DNA of 33,779 nucleotides from Bacteroidota bacterium (lineage in GTDB: Bacteria; Bacteroidota; Ignavibacteria; Tepidaquicellales; Tepidaquicellaceae): assembly GCA_021286895.1 (NCBI GenBank), contig JAJTBN010000006.1, positions 1 to 33,779 on the forward strand, read 5' to 3'. The translations under genes and the position numbers were made by a program. How positions within the stretch are numbered: the stretch's first letter is position 1; each line of letters starts with the position of its first letter. Shown piece by piece: positions 25,770 to 33,726 of this stretch. The notes beneath the pieces were generated by a model. That model ran no database searches. It was not told where the DNA came from and saw nothing but the letters and a program-made list of their open reading frames with translations.

Positions 25770-27047
25770 TTATTTGTCGGCCTCGCCCATCACAGGGTCG
25801 AGCCCGCCGATTACGACAACGGAATCCGAGATAAATGCGTCCTTCAGCATAACAGGCAGCGCCTGCAGATTGCAGAAAGACGGCGAATGTATTTTCGTCC
25901 TGAACGGATGCCCCGTACCGTCGCTTATGATATAAAATCCGAGTTCGCCTTTTGACGATTCGACGGCTCCGTATGACTCTCCCACGGGCGGGTTCTGTCC
26001 GAAGTTTATCAGCATGAAATCATAAATGAGTTCTTCCATTTTCGTGTAAATCTTCTCTTTCTTCGGAAGCGCTTTTTTCGGAGCAAGTGCGTTCACAGGC
26101 CCTTTCGGCATCTTCTCGATACACTGCCTTATAATCTTAACCGACTGGTACATTTCCTCGAACCTCAACCAGAACCTCGCGAGACTGTCGCTCTCCGTTG
26201 CAGTAGGCACATCGAAATCAACCTTATCATACACGAGATACGGACTGTCTTTTCGCAGGTCGCTGTCGACACCCGCGGCGCGGAGTATCGGACCAGTAAT
26301 ACCGTAATTAATCACGTCCTCTTTCGACATGTATCCGATTCCTTCGAGCCTGTCTACAAACACTCTGTTTCGTTCGATAATGTTTCTCATCTCTTTCAGG
26401 TATCCCGGAAACTCGTCTATGAATTTTGTAATCGCATTTAACGCTTCATCTGTGATGTCCTGAGCGACACCGCCGATACGCGAATATGATGTCGTAAACC
26501 TCACGCCGATATACATATCGTAAATATCAAGAATCTTTTCCCTTTCCCTCATTCCCCAGAGGAACGGAGTGAGTCCGCCCGTATCCATAACGGTTGTGCC
26601 GTACGCGATAAGATGCGACTGTATTCTTCCGAGTTCGGCAGAGATGGTTCTTAAATACTGCCCGCGCTCCGGTATTTCAAGGTTTAAAAGTTTTTCCACC
26701 GCGAGTGTATAAGCGATGTTGTTCGCGACGGGCTGAAGATAATCAAGCCTGTCAGTATGCGGGATGAACTCATGAAATGACATATTCTCGGCGAGTTTCT
26801 CGTATCCGCGGTGAAGGTACCCGAGGTCGGGCACGGCTTTCTTAATAGTTTCGCCGTCGAGACTTATTAGCAGTCTTAAAACGCCGTGCGTAGCCGGATG
26901 CTGCGGTCCCATGTTAAGCACCATCTCGTTCTCGAGGGCATCGTCGAATTCCACGCTAAGGTCCTGCGATTCCAGAGCGTCGAGAATTTTCGACTTCGGA
27001 ATCCCGGGATCGTTGTCTTTTAACTTTTCGTATACTGTTTTGGACAT
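25770..27047 (-). CDS. nuoD: NADH-quinone oxidoreductase subunit D
   Basis: The 425-residue subunit of the Complex I peripheral arm, related to the large subunit of [NiFe]-hydrogenases and shaping the quinone-binding cavity together with NuoB. NMGPQHPATHGVLRL begins at about residue 45, after a longer-than-minimal N-terminus; GYLHRGYEK, PHTDRLDYLQP and the conserved C-terminal DPVMGEADK are all present. The ATG at 27045-27047 lies four bases past nuoC. The quinone-site histidine of HPATHG is kept. Nothing unusual in the core. Confidence 0.97.
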   Translation of the reverse strand: MSKTVYEKLKDNDPGIPKSKILDALESQDLSVEFDDALENEMVLNMGPQHPATHGVLRLLISLDGETIKKAVPDLGYLHRGYEKLAENMSFHEFIPHTDRLDYLQPVANNIAYTLAVEKLLNLEIPERGQYLRTISAELGRIQSHLIAYGTTVMDTGGLTPFLWGMREREKILDIYDMYIGVRFTTSYSRIGGVAQDITDEALNAITKFIDEFPGYLKEMRNIIERNRVFVDRLEGIGYMSKEDVINYGITGPILRAAGVDSDLRKDSPYLVYDKVDFDVPTATESDSLARFWLRFEEMYQSVKIIRQCIEKMPKGPVNALAPKKALPKKEKIYTKMEELIYDFMLINFGQNPPVGESYGAVESSKGELGFYIISDGTGHPFRTKIHSPSFCNLQALPVMLKDAFISDSVVVIGGLDPVMGEADK

Positions 27048-27051
27048 AATT

Positions 27052-27537
27052 CTATTTTTTAGGCAAACGCAGTGAGCCGGGAATACCCATCAGCGGAAAA
27101 TCTTTTCTTAACGGATAATGTTCGAAATCTTCGGGCATATAAATCCTTCTCATATCGGGATGTCCCGTAAAAACTATCCCCATCATATCGTACGCTTCCC
27201 TCTCGTACCAGTTTACTGAATTCCACAAACCCGTAAGAGTAGGCGTTTCGGGCTTTTTCGAATCGGGTATCAATACCTTCACAAAAAATCTGTCTCTGTG
27301 CTTTAAAGAATAGAGGTTGTATATCACCTCAAAACGGTATTGTTTCGTGAATCTATCGACGCTTACCGCGTCCCTGCACTGTTCGAATGAGATATCGCCG
27401 TCGTCTTTAAGAGTTTTGCATACATCCACAACCTTTTCGGGTGAAGTGATAATTCCGGGAGTGCCGTTTACGTCGTAGAACTCAATTCCGAATCCTGCAA
27501 GTTTTTCCTTAATTAAATTTAATCTTTCTTCGTTCAT
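27052..27537 (-). CDS. nuoC: NADH-quinone oxidoreductase subunit C
   Basis: The 161 residues match the 30-kDa subunit family. The signature region YEREAYDMMGIVFTGHPDMR is followed by RIYMPEDFEHYPLRKDFPL, the family hallmark, and the C-terminus is short. The protein links NuoD and NuoB in the peripheral arm. It is the first nuo gene of the cluster: the gene upstream is divergent on the plus strand, so nuoA and nuoB are not in the usual place. ATG at 27535-27537; the promoter should lie in 27538-27683. Confidence 0.95.
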   Translation of the reverse strand: MNEERLNLIKEKLAGFGIEFYDVNGTPGIITSPEKVVDVCKTLKDDGDISFEQCRDAVSVDRFTKQYRFEVIYNLYSLKHRDRFFVKVLIPDSKKPETPTLTGLWNSVNWYEREAYDMMGIVFTGHPDMRRIYMPEDFEHYPLRKDFPLMGIPGSLRLPKK

Positions 27538-27683
27538 AACATAATTTCATGAAAAATAGGGTTTAAGCCGTATAATTGAAATAACAAAAAACATAAACCG
27601 AAAATTCAAATTTGAATTAAATTTACATTGTTTCCTTTCGCATTTTATTGACATCTGAAATGTTATTTAATCAAAGGAGAAAA
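27538..27683. promoter_or_regulatory. Divergent promoter region between nuoC and the sugar dehydrogenase gene
   Basis: These 146 AT-rich bases separate two divergent starts and must carry the promoter of the nuo unit. AAAGGAG at 27674-27680 is the ribosome site of the plus-strand gene and decides its ATG at 27684 over a TTG at 27648. A TTGACA at 27648-27653 is present, but no -10 box is found at the right distance. Confidence 0.5.
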
Positions 27684-29144
27684 ATGAAAAACATAATAAT
27701 TTTACTGGCTTTATTTGCCTGTGCTTTATCGGTATACGGGCAAAACCCGAACGTGCAACTGGTCGACGCGTTCCCTAACCTTTCTTTCAACAAGCCTCTG
27801 CATTTCACTAACATGGGCGATAGCAGGAATTTCGTCTTGCAGCAGGACGGAAAAATCATAGTTTTCCAGAACGACTCAAACGTAACAACTGCGAAAGTCT
27901 TTCTGGACATTTCTAACAAGATTTCGGCGTCCTCAGGAGAGGAAGGACTTCTCGGTCTTGCGTTTCATCCGAACTATGCCTCTAACGGATATTTCTACGT
28001 GAACTACACCGCGCCCTCGCCGCTTCACACAGTGATAGCAAGATACAAGGTGAAAACATCCGACCCCGATAAAGCGGATTCGCTAAGCGAATACAAGTTA
28101 CTCGAAATCAACCAGCCGTTCACGAACCATAACGGCGGCACGGTAATGTTCGGACTCGACGGTTATCTTTACATCGGCATGGGCGACGGCGGGAGTTCGG
28201 GCGATCCTAACAACAACGCACAGAATCTGCAGGTGCTTCTCGGGAAGATGCTAAGGATTGACGTGAATGATACGACAGCGACGAGAAGATATCTTATTCC
28301 GCCGACGAATCCTTTTTACAACAATCCTACGGCAGGCAAAGAGGAATTATACGCATGGGGTCTGAGGAATCCCTGGAAGTTCACGCAGGACGCGACGACC
28401 GGGCTGATATACGTCGGCGACGTAGGACAGAGCGCATGGGAGGAAATCGACATACTGCAGAACGGCAAGAATTACGGCTGGCGGCAAATGGAGGGGTTCG
28501 CATGCTACAATCCTTCAACGGGATGCGATACTTCTGGAAAAACACTACCAATAAAGGTTTACGGTCATACATCAGGTAGTTGCTCTATTACCGGCGGGTA
28601 CGTTTACAGGGGGGCCAGACGTCCGGAACTCCGCGGAGCATATATTTACGGTGATTACTGCTCCGGATTTATCTGGATGCTGAGATACAACAACGGAACG
28701 GTTTCGTCGGATTCACTGCTTACGCAGAGGAGCATTTCGTTAGGTGCAATCGGCGTGGATAAAAATAATGAAATGTATTTTCTGCAGACGTCCGCGGGAG
28801 GAAAAATTTACAGGTTCAACAGAAGCCCGCTGGCAGGAATTATAAACAATCAAAGCTATGAAGCCGATAACTTTACTCTGAAACAGAATTATCCGAACCC
28901 GTTTAATCCTTCGACTAAGATAGAATTTTCCGTTCCCCAAAGGAGCGCTGTGAGACTTAGCGTTTACGACGCTTCGGGAAGATTAACACGAACGCTCGTG
29001 AACACTTATCTGCAAAAAGGAAATTACGAATTCGAATGGAACGGAACCGACGATTACGGAAAGCAGTTGTCGAGCGGAATATATTTTTACAAAATGAGTT
29101 CGGAGGGTTTCACCGAAACGCGAAAGATGATACTGCTGAAATAA
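27684..29144 (+). CDS. Exported PQQ-dependent sugar dehydrogenase-like protein (glucose/sorbosone type) with T9SS sorting domain
   Basis: About 486 residues from the ATG at 27684, which has a good ribosome site; the reading frame runs 12 codons further upstream, but those precede the signal peptide MKNIIILLALFACALSVYGQ. A six-bladed propeller of the soluble glucose/sorbosone dehydrogenase family is shown by GEEGLLGLAFHPNY, FTNHNGGTVMFGLDG, YIGMGDGGSSGDPNNNAQN, LRNPWKF, GDVGQSAWEEI and TGGYVYRG. In the family PQQ binds in the propeller and a sugar is oxidised. Metal or PQQ ligands were not checked residue by residue. The T9SS tail has NYPNPFNPSTKIEF and YFYKMSSEG. It faces nuoC divergently. 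Only one base separates its stop codon from that of the convergent transporter gene. Confidence 0.9.
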   Translation: MKNIIILLALFACALSVYGQNPNVQLVDAFPNLSFNKPLHFTNMGDSRNFVLQQDGKIIVFQNDSNVTTAKVFLDISNKISASSGEEGLLGLAFHPNYASNGYFYVNYTAPSPLHTVIARYKVKTSDPDKADSLSEYKLLEINQPFTNHNGGTVMFGLDGYLYIGMGDGGSSGDPNNNAQNLQVLLGKMLRIDVNDTTATRRYLIPPTNPFYNNPTAGKEELYAWGLRNPWKFTQDATTGLIYVGDVGQSAWEEIDILQNGKNYGWRQMEGFACYNPSTGCDTSGKTLPIKVYGHTSGSCSITGGYVYRGARRPELRGAYIYGDYCSGFIWMLRYNNGTVSSDSLLTQRSISLGAIGVDKNNEMYFLQTSAGGKIYRFNRSPLAGIINNQSYEADNFTLKQNYPNPFNPSTKIEFSVPQRSAVRLSVYDASGRLTRTLVNTYLQKGNYEFEWNGTDDYGKQLSSGIYFYKMSSEGFTETRKMILLK

Positions 29145-29145
29145 T

Positions 29146-30402
29146 TTAAGCGAATATAGACATACCGAAGAAAATCGCGGTCAGCACAATCAGGACAACG
29201 ACGGCTGCCCAGCCGATTGTATTGTTGAACAATTTATTTGTATATTCGCCCATGACTTTTTTCTTGTTCACTATAAGCATCATCGAAACAAGAACTACCG
29301 GAAGAAGCATTCCGTTCAACACCTGAGTAAGAATCGTGATTTTGATAAGCGGCGCGTCAGGAATAAGAATTATAATCATTGAAATAATGAGTATGCCGGT
29401 ATAAAGGATATAGAACTCGGGAGCCTCTTTCCATTTCTTATCGATGCCCGCCTCAAATCCGAAGGCTTCGCATACATAGAACGCTGTCGCGAGCGGAAGA
29501 ATTGTCGCCGAAAAGATTGACGCTATAAAGAGTCCGAACGAAAATACGACCGACGCGAGATTACCCGCGAGAGGCTTTAGAGCCAGCGCTGCGTCCTTTG
29601 CTTCATTGATAATTATACCCTGCGGGTTTAAAGTCGAGGCGCAGGCGACAATAATAAAAAAGGCGACAACGACGGTTGCAATACAACCGATTAATATATC
29701 AAGCAGGACAAACTTATAATTCTCTTTCTTCAGGCCTTTTTCAATTACCGACGACTGCATATAAAACTGCATCCACGGGGCAATCGTAGTTCCGATTACG
29801 CCGATTACTATTTCAAGGTATGCGGCGTCTGTCTGAATCTTGGGGCTGACGATGGAATTCCCGACTTCTGACCAGTTCGGTTTTCCCATGAGCGCGGAAA
29901 TTATATACATGAAAAGTGCGAGGCTGAAAATTATAAAGACTCTTTCCGCGATTTTATAATTTCCTTTCACAACAAGCAGCCATACCGCGATTCCCGCGAT
30001 AGGCACGGATATGTACTTGCTTATGCCGAGCACCTCCATGCTTCCCGCGACGCCCGCGAATTCTGTTGTCGAATTGCCGATGTCCGCGACGAGAAGTCCG
30101 ATGAAAATGAAAAACGTTATTTTAAGTCCCGCGTTTTCTCGTATAAGGTCCGCGAGCCCTTTGCCCGTAACGATACCCATTCTCGCGTTCATTTCCTGAA
30201 TAACGATTAAGACGATAAAAGCGGGAATCAATGTCCAGATAAGATTATAGCCGTAAAGCGCGCCCGCGACGGAATATGTCGTGATTCCGCCGGCGTCGTT
30301 GTCTACGCTGCCGGTGATAAGACCGGGACCGAGTATCGCGAAGAATATCGCGATGTTCCTGAACAATGCGCGCCTCGAGGCTTTAATTCCTTTTCCGAAC
30401 AT
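29146..30402 (-). CDS. NRAMP-superfamily transporter with altered metal-site motifs
   Basis: A 418-residue membrane protein with about 11 helices. GPGLITGSVDNDAGG (residues 25-39) is the helix-1 region; canonical NRAMP manganese/iron carriers have DPGN here, and this one has DNDAGG. The helix-6 region reads TTIAPWMQFY (205-214) instead of the usual MPHN-type motif, so the transition-metal methionine ligand is not in its usual setting. Both changes point away from classical Mn/Fe transport; NRAMP-related proteins that carry magnesium are known (NRMT group). The neighbouring gene, three bases upstream on the same strand, encodes MgtE-type magnesium-sensing domains, which supports a magnesium role. 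Substrate remains inference. ATG at 30400-30402. Confidence 0.88.
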   Translation of the reverse strand: MFGKGIKASRRALFRNIAIFFAILGPGLITGSVDNDAGGITTYSVAGALYGYNLIWTLIPAFIVLIVIQEMNARMGIVTGKGLADLIRENAGLKITFFIFIGLLVADIGNSTTEFAGVAGSMEVLGISKYISVPIAGIAVWLLVVKGNYKIAERVFIIFSLALFMYIISALMGKPNWSEVGNSIVSPKIQTDAAYLEIVIGVIGTTIAPWMQFYMQSSVIEKGLKKENYKFVLLDILIGCIATVVVAFFIIVACASTLNPQGIIINEAKDAALALKPLAGNLASVVFSFGLFIASIFSATILPLATAFYVCEAFGFEAGIDKKWKEAPEFYILYTGILIISMIIILIPDAPLIKITILTQVLNGMLLPVVLVSMMLIVNKKKVMGEYTNKLFNNTIGWAAVVVLIVLTAIFFGMSIFA

Positions 30403-30405
30403 CCG

Positions 30406-31656
30406 TTACTCCGTTTTTCTTTTATCGAGAAGGTCTTCGACGATGTCGTCGATAACGACAACGCCTTCCATCTTCTTCTCTTTGTTTATAACAGGTATTG
30501 CCAGAAGATTGTACTTTGCGATTATTTCAGCAAGAGAATCGAGACGGTCGTCGTCATAGACGAACGCCACCGTCCTTCTCATTATATCGTTGAGTATCAT
30601 GAACGGGTCGGCGATGACGAGGTCTCTAAGGGAAACGGTCCCTTTCAGACGCATATCATCGTCAACGACGTAAAGATAATAAATAGTATCCGACTCGGGT
30701 TTTTCGGTTCTGAGAAATTTTAACGTCTCCTCTACGGAAATATTTTCCTTGAACGAAATGAACTCTGTCATCATGAGGCTTCCGACTTCTTCGTCTTCAT
30801 ACTCAAGAATTTCCCTGATATCGTCCGAAGACTCTTTTTCGATTTCATTAAGAAGTTGTTCCGCTTTGTCTTCTTCGAGTTCGTCTATAAGGTCGGCGGC
30901 TTCGTCCGCGGGCATTTTTTCGAGGACATCCGCCGCTTTTTCGAGCGACAGGCTTTCAATCATCTCGACCTGCGCATCGGGTTCGAGTTCTTCGAGAACG
31001 TCGGCGGCTTTTTCCTCGTCGAGTGATTCAAAAAGCGCTTTCCCCGATTTTTTATCGAGGTCTTCGATAACGTCGGCAAGGTCCGAAGGATGAAGTGTAT
31101 GAAGTTTCGTATAAGGCTTTGAAAGCGTTATGCCGAAAGTGGAATAGTCGACGGCTTCAACGTCATCGAACAGTATGTACTTGCCCGGCACCCTCATTTT
31201 GAAGGGCGATAAAACCGACGCGACTGGCCTGCCGATGCCGAGACGTCTGATAATGCCGTCAAGGCCGACGTCAACTGCAACGGCGAAGGAGCCGGACGCC
31301 ACTTTAACGAGACGCACGTCGTTTACCCGCACGAGTTTGCGTCCGTTTATATCGAGAATCTGCTTATCGAGAATATTTTCGGCAAGATAAAGAATATTGG
31401 TATTTTCGGGGATGACGTAATCGGCCAATTCCTCGCAGTAAACTACGCAGTCCATCTGTATGCGCCTGACGTCGAACTTATCGAAACTTACGATGCGTTC
31501 TTCGCCTTTCACTTTTACTTTGGCAGCGACAATGCGCGGCTTTTCCTGAGAGAAGACGACTAGAACGTCTTTAATCCGGCCCATCGGTTCGCCCGAATTG
31601 TCGAAGAATTTCTTTCCGAGAATGTTACTCAGATAGTATGTGACCAGGAAACTCAT
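30406..31656 (-). CDS. Soluble MgtE-like regulator: two PRC-barrel-like segments, MgtE N domain and CBS pair
   Basis: About 416 residues from the ATG at 31654-31656; a TTG nine bases upstream is less likely. Residues 1-75 and about 80-165 resemble two PRC-barrel-like segments (FFDNSGEPMGRIKDVLV, DINGRKLVRVNDVRLV). Residues 170-270 form the MgtE N-domain, a superhelix of acidic repeats (EEKAADVLEEL, EKAADVLEKM, ADEAADLIDEL). Two CBS domains follow up to residue 395 (LMMTEFISF, LKGTVSLRDLVI, LLAIPVINKEKKMEG, VVVIDDIVEDLL). In MgtE these parts sense cytoplasmic magnesium and gate the channel, but the transmembrane channel part is missing here. The transporter gene three bases downstream may provide it in trans. 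Confidence 0.9.
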   Translation of the reverse strand: MSFLVTYYLSNILGKKFFDNSGEPMGRIKDVLVVFSQEKPRIVAAKVKVKGEERIVSFDKFDVRRIQMDCVVYCEELADYVIPENTNILYLAENILDKQILDINGRKLVRVNDVRLVKVASGSFAVAVDVGLDGIIRRLGIGRPVASVLSPFKMRVPGKYILFDDVEAVDYSTFGITLSKPYTKLHTLHPSDLADVIEDLDKKSGKALFESLDEEKAADVLEELEPDAQVEMIESLSLEKAADVLEKMPADEAADLIDELEEDKAEQLLNEIEKESSDDIREILEYEDEEVGSLMMTEFISFKENISVEETLKFLRTEKPESDTIYYLYVVDDDMRLKGTVSLRDLVIADPFMILNDIMRRTVAFVYDDDRLDSLAEIIAKYNLLAIPVINKEKKMEGVVVIDDIVEDLLDKRKTE

Positions 31657-32076
31657 AAGGCACAAATTAAAAGTTTTAAAAAAATGTTTAATGAATATTT
31701 TCAGATATTCATCACCATTCTGTCTTTAACTATCCGTAGTTGCTCATTATAGTACGCTGTAAGCGGGCGAAAATTAAGATACGTAACGGTTTCGTTATAC
31801 CTTCAGACTGTAGGACGTCATATTTTCTACGACAGCGTAATCGTTTCAATGCAATTTACCCAATTCAGCATTTTTATTATAGAGAAAATTTTGTCCCAAG
31901 AAAATTTTGCGAATATTTATGCGGACAATACGAAAACCAAAACAGATCAATGAATTTGTTTCGGAGATTAGGCATAGATTATTAGTGTCAAAGACTTTTT
32001 ATTAATAATAATATTATTAATTAATTGCTTTTAATATTTTCAATATATAATTTCATTTAAATAACGCTATTATATT
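31657..32076. other. Intergenic region between divergent genes
   Basis: About 420 AT-rich bases hold the promoters of the MgtE-like gene (minus) and the EreA/ChaN-like gene (plus). A plus-strand frame of 81 codons from a TTG (31740-31985) is arginine- and cysteine-rich (FVIPSDCRTSYFLRQRNRF) and has no recognised motif or ribosome site; it is probably not a gene. No terminator or strong palindrome was found. Confidence 0.45.
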
Positions 32077-33360
32077 ATGAAAAAACTCATATTCATTCTA
32101 TTAGCAGCATTTTTTACTTTCCTGAGCCCGTTATTACTATTACCACAGCAGGATGCAACAAGAAAAATTGCAACAGAAGAAATTAAAATTTACAATGAAA
32201 TCACGCGCAGTATCGGTCTGTCGAACAGGATAACAAATAATCATTACACGATCAAACAATATCTTGGTTATAAGAACAACGAAGAATTGTTTAAGGACAA
32301 GAACATCGATAACATATTCTATTCAGTTTACTCATCATTTAAATCTTTTCTGGGAAATTACCGCGAGGCTCTGCAAGATTACGCTCTGAGTCAAAAACTG
32401 AGTAAAAGTGGGATTACTGGAAACGACTCGTTATACATCAGCGGGTTGATTAAGACGGACGCGGTCGAGACTATCAGCCGTATGGCGGATTCCGTAAGAA
32501 TAGTCATGATTAATGAAGCCCACCATATGCCGCGGCACAGAATTCTGACAACGCAACTTCTTTCTTTGCTTTATGCCAAAGGTTACAGGTATTTCTGCGC
32601 CGAAACTTTGGATAATTCCGATAGTTTAAGGGATGAAAATCTAAATGCAAGAAAGTACCCGCAGATTGGTACAGGCTTTTATACACTCGAACCGCTTTAC
32701 GGTGATTTGATACGTCAGGCAATAAAAACGGGATACAAAGTTGTGCCATACGAGATACCGAATAATTCGAAGGGCGACCGTGAAGTTATAGAAGCGGAAA
32801 ATATTTATGAGATTTTTAAGCAGGACCCAAACGCTAAAGTAATTGTGCACTGCGGATATTCGCATATCACGCCTTCTTGGATGGCAGGCGAATTCAAAAG
32901 AATTTCGGGTATCCGCCCTCTGACAATCGACCAGACGGAAATGGCGGAAGAATACAGCCAAGAATATTGCAACGAGTATTATCAGGCTGCATGCAAAATG
33001 AATGTTATCGACAAACCGTCGGTATTTATTGACAGTACAGGAAAAACTTCGCTCACATACGGCAAACTTTATGACGTAATTGTATTTAATCCGATTACAA
33101 AATACGTAAACGGGAGACCTGACTGGATGGCAATGGACGGTTACAGAAGAATTTACAGTTTGAGCGCATTTGACATGAAAGATGTAAAATTCGTTCAGGC
33201 AATATATTCAAATGAAGATACGGAACTTGCGATACCCGTCGATCAGATTATTGTGAATAATGATAATCCTGTACTTTACCTGCCTGCCGGATCTTACGTT
33301 TTAAAATTTTATGACGACAAAGGAAATGTAATTTCGAGGAGGGACATTAATACGGAATAG
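32077..33360 (+). CDS. Secreted EreA/ChaN (Tiki-superfamily)-like protein
   Basis: The 427-residue protein begins with a signal peptide MKKLIFILLAAFFTFLSPLLLLP. After an alpha-helical N-terminal region comes MINEAHHMPRHR (E147, H149, H150), then YFCAETLD, and later VIVHCGYSHI with histidines near 257 and 262. This E-x-HH plus distal H pattern resembles the active site of erythromycin esterase (EreA) and the related ChaN/TraB/Tiki group, which bind metal or haem or cut esters and peptides. I infer a relationship; substrate is unknown and macrolide resistance is not implied. It stands alone on the plus strand, closed by the terminator at 33365. The C-terminus ends in a strand-rich region and carries no T9SS tail. 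Confidence 0.65.
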   Translation: MKKLIFILLAAFFTFLSPLLLLPQQDATRKIATEEIKIYNEITRSIGLSNRITNNHYTIKQYLGYKNNEELFKDKNIDNIFYSVYSSFKSFLGNYREALQDYALSQKLSKSGITGNDSLYISGLIKTDAVETISRMADSVRIVMINEAHHMPRHRILTTQLLSLLYAKGYRYFCAETLDNSDSLRDENLNARKYPQIGTGFYTLEPLYGDLIRQAIKTGYKVVPYEIPNNSKGDREVIEAENIYEIFKQDPNAKVIVHCGYSHITPSWMAGEFKRISGIRPLTIDQTEMAEEYSQEYCNEYYQAACKMNVIDKPSVFIDSTGKTSLTYGKLYDVIVFNPITKYVNGRPDWMAMDGYRRIYSLSAFDMKDVKFVQAIYSNEDTELAIPVDQIIVNNDNPVLYLPAGSYVLKFYDDKGNVISRRDINTE

Positions 33361-33364
33361 TGTC

Positions 33365-33385
33365 GCCCCTACGGGGCTTTTTTTT
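33365..33385 (+). terminator. Terminator of the EreA/ChaN-like gene
   Basis: GCCCC (33365-33369) and GGGGC (33373-33377) form a short stem with a TAC loop, directly followed by eight T (33378-33385). It starts four bases after the stop codon at 33360. A second hairpin with arms GCCCGC and GCGGGC (33408-33422) follows but lacks a long T run. Confidence 0.85.
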
Positions 33386-33452
33386 ATCTCATGTGCTATT
33401 CGGTTTCGCCCGCTACGCGGGCTTATCATTGTTCAGTTGAACTGGATTTTAA

Positions 33453-33571
33453 ATTCTTTCTTGATTCTTGCTACTTGATTCTTGATTCTAAAAAAAGCCC
33501 GCTCATCGCGGGCTTAATATTTTTTATCGCCTCGTTCCCAAAGAGGACTTTGGGAACGAGTAAAAATCATT
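33453..33571. repeat. 119-bp direct repeat, copy 1
   Basis: Identical by eye to 33608-33726, offset 155 bases. It contains, in order, a TTGATTCTTGATTCT-type stretch, a GCCCGC/GCGGGC hairpin (33497-33513) flanked by seven A and a T-rich run, and a near-perfect palindrome with 13-bp arms CTCGTTCCCAAAG and CTTTGGGAACGAG and an AGGA loop (33531-33560). No open reading frame lies in it. The palindrome looks like a dispersed intergenic hairpin element of the REP or MITE type; whether it is repeated elsewhere in the genome cannot be seen here. Confidence 0.85.
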
Positions 33572-33607
33572 GCAACTATATTCTAAATTCTTAATTCTAA
33601 ATTCTAG

Positions 33608-33726
33608 ATTCTTTCTTGATTCTTGCTACTTGATTCTTGATTCTAAAAAAAGCCCGCTCATCGCGGGCTTAATATTTTTTATCGCCTCGTTCCCAAAGAG
33701 GACTTTGGGAACGAGTAAAAATCATT
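33608..33726. repeat. 119-bp direct repeat, copy 2
   Basis: Same content as copy 1 at 33453-33571: the GCCCGC hairpin is at 33652-33668 and the CTCGTTCCCAAAG palindrome at 33686-33715. The 36 bases between the copies consist of TTCTAAATTCTTAATTCT-like low-complexity DNA. A recent tandem duplication, or an assembly artefact near a contig end, would both give full identity. Confidence 0.85.

Noticed and set aside
27648-27653. TTGACA as a -35 box for the sugar dehydrogenase gene
   Set aside because: No -10 hexamer at 16-18 bases, and this group often uses a different promoter consensus.
30749-31093. Serine-rich 114-codon plus-strand frame opposite the MgtE-like gene
   Set aside because: It is the antisense shadow of the acidic EEKAADVLEEL-type repeats; the minus-strand domain pattern is clear.
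31740-31985. 81-codon plus-strand frame upstream of the EreA/ChaN-like gene
   Set aside because: Begins at TTG with no ribosome site, has odd Arg/Cys-rich composition and no recognised pattern; recorded only as intergenic content.
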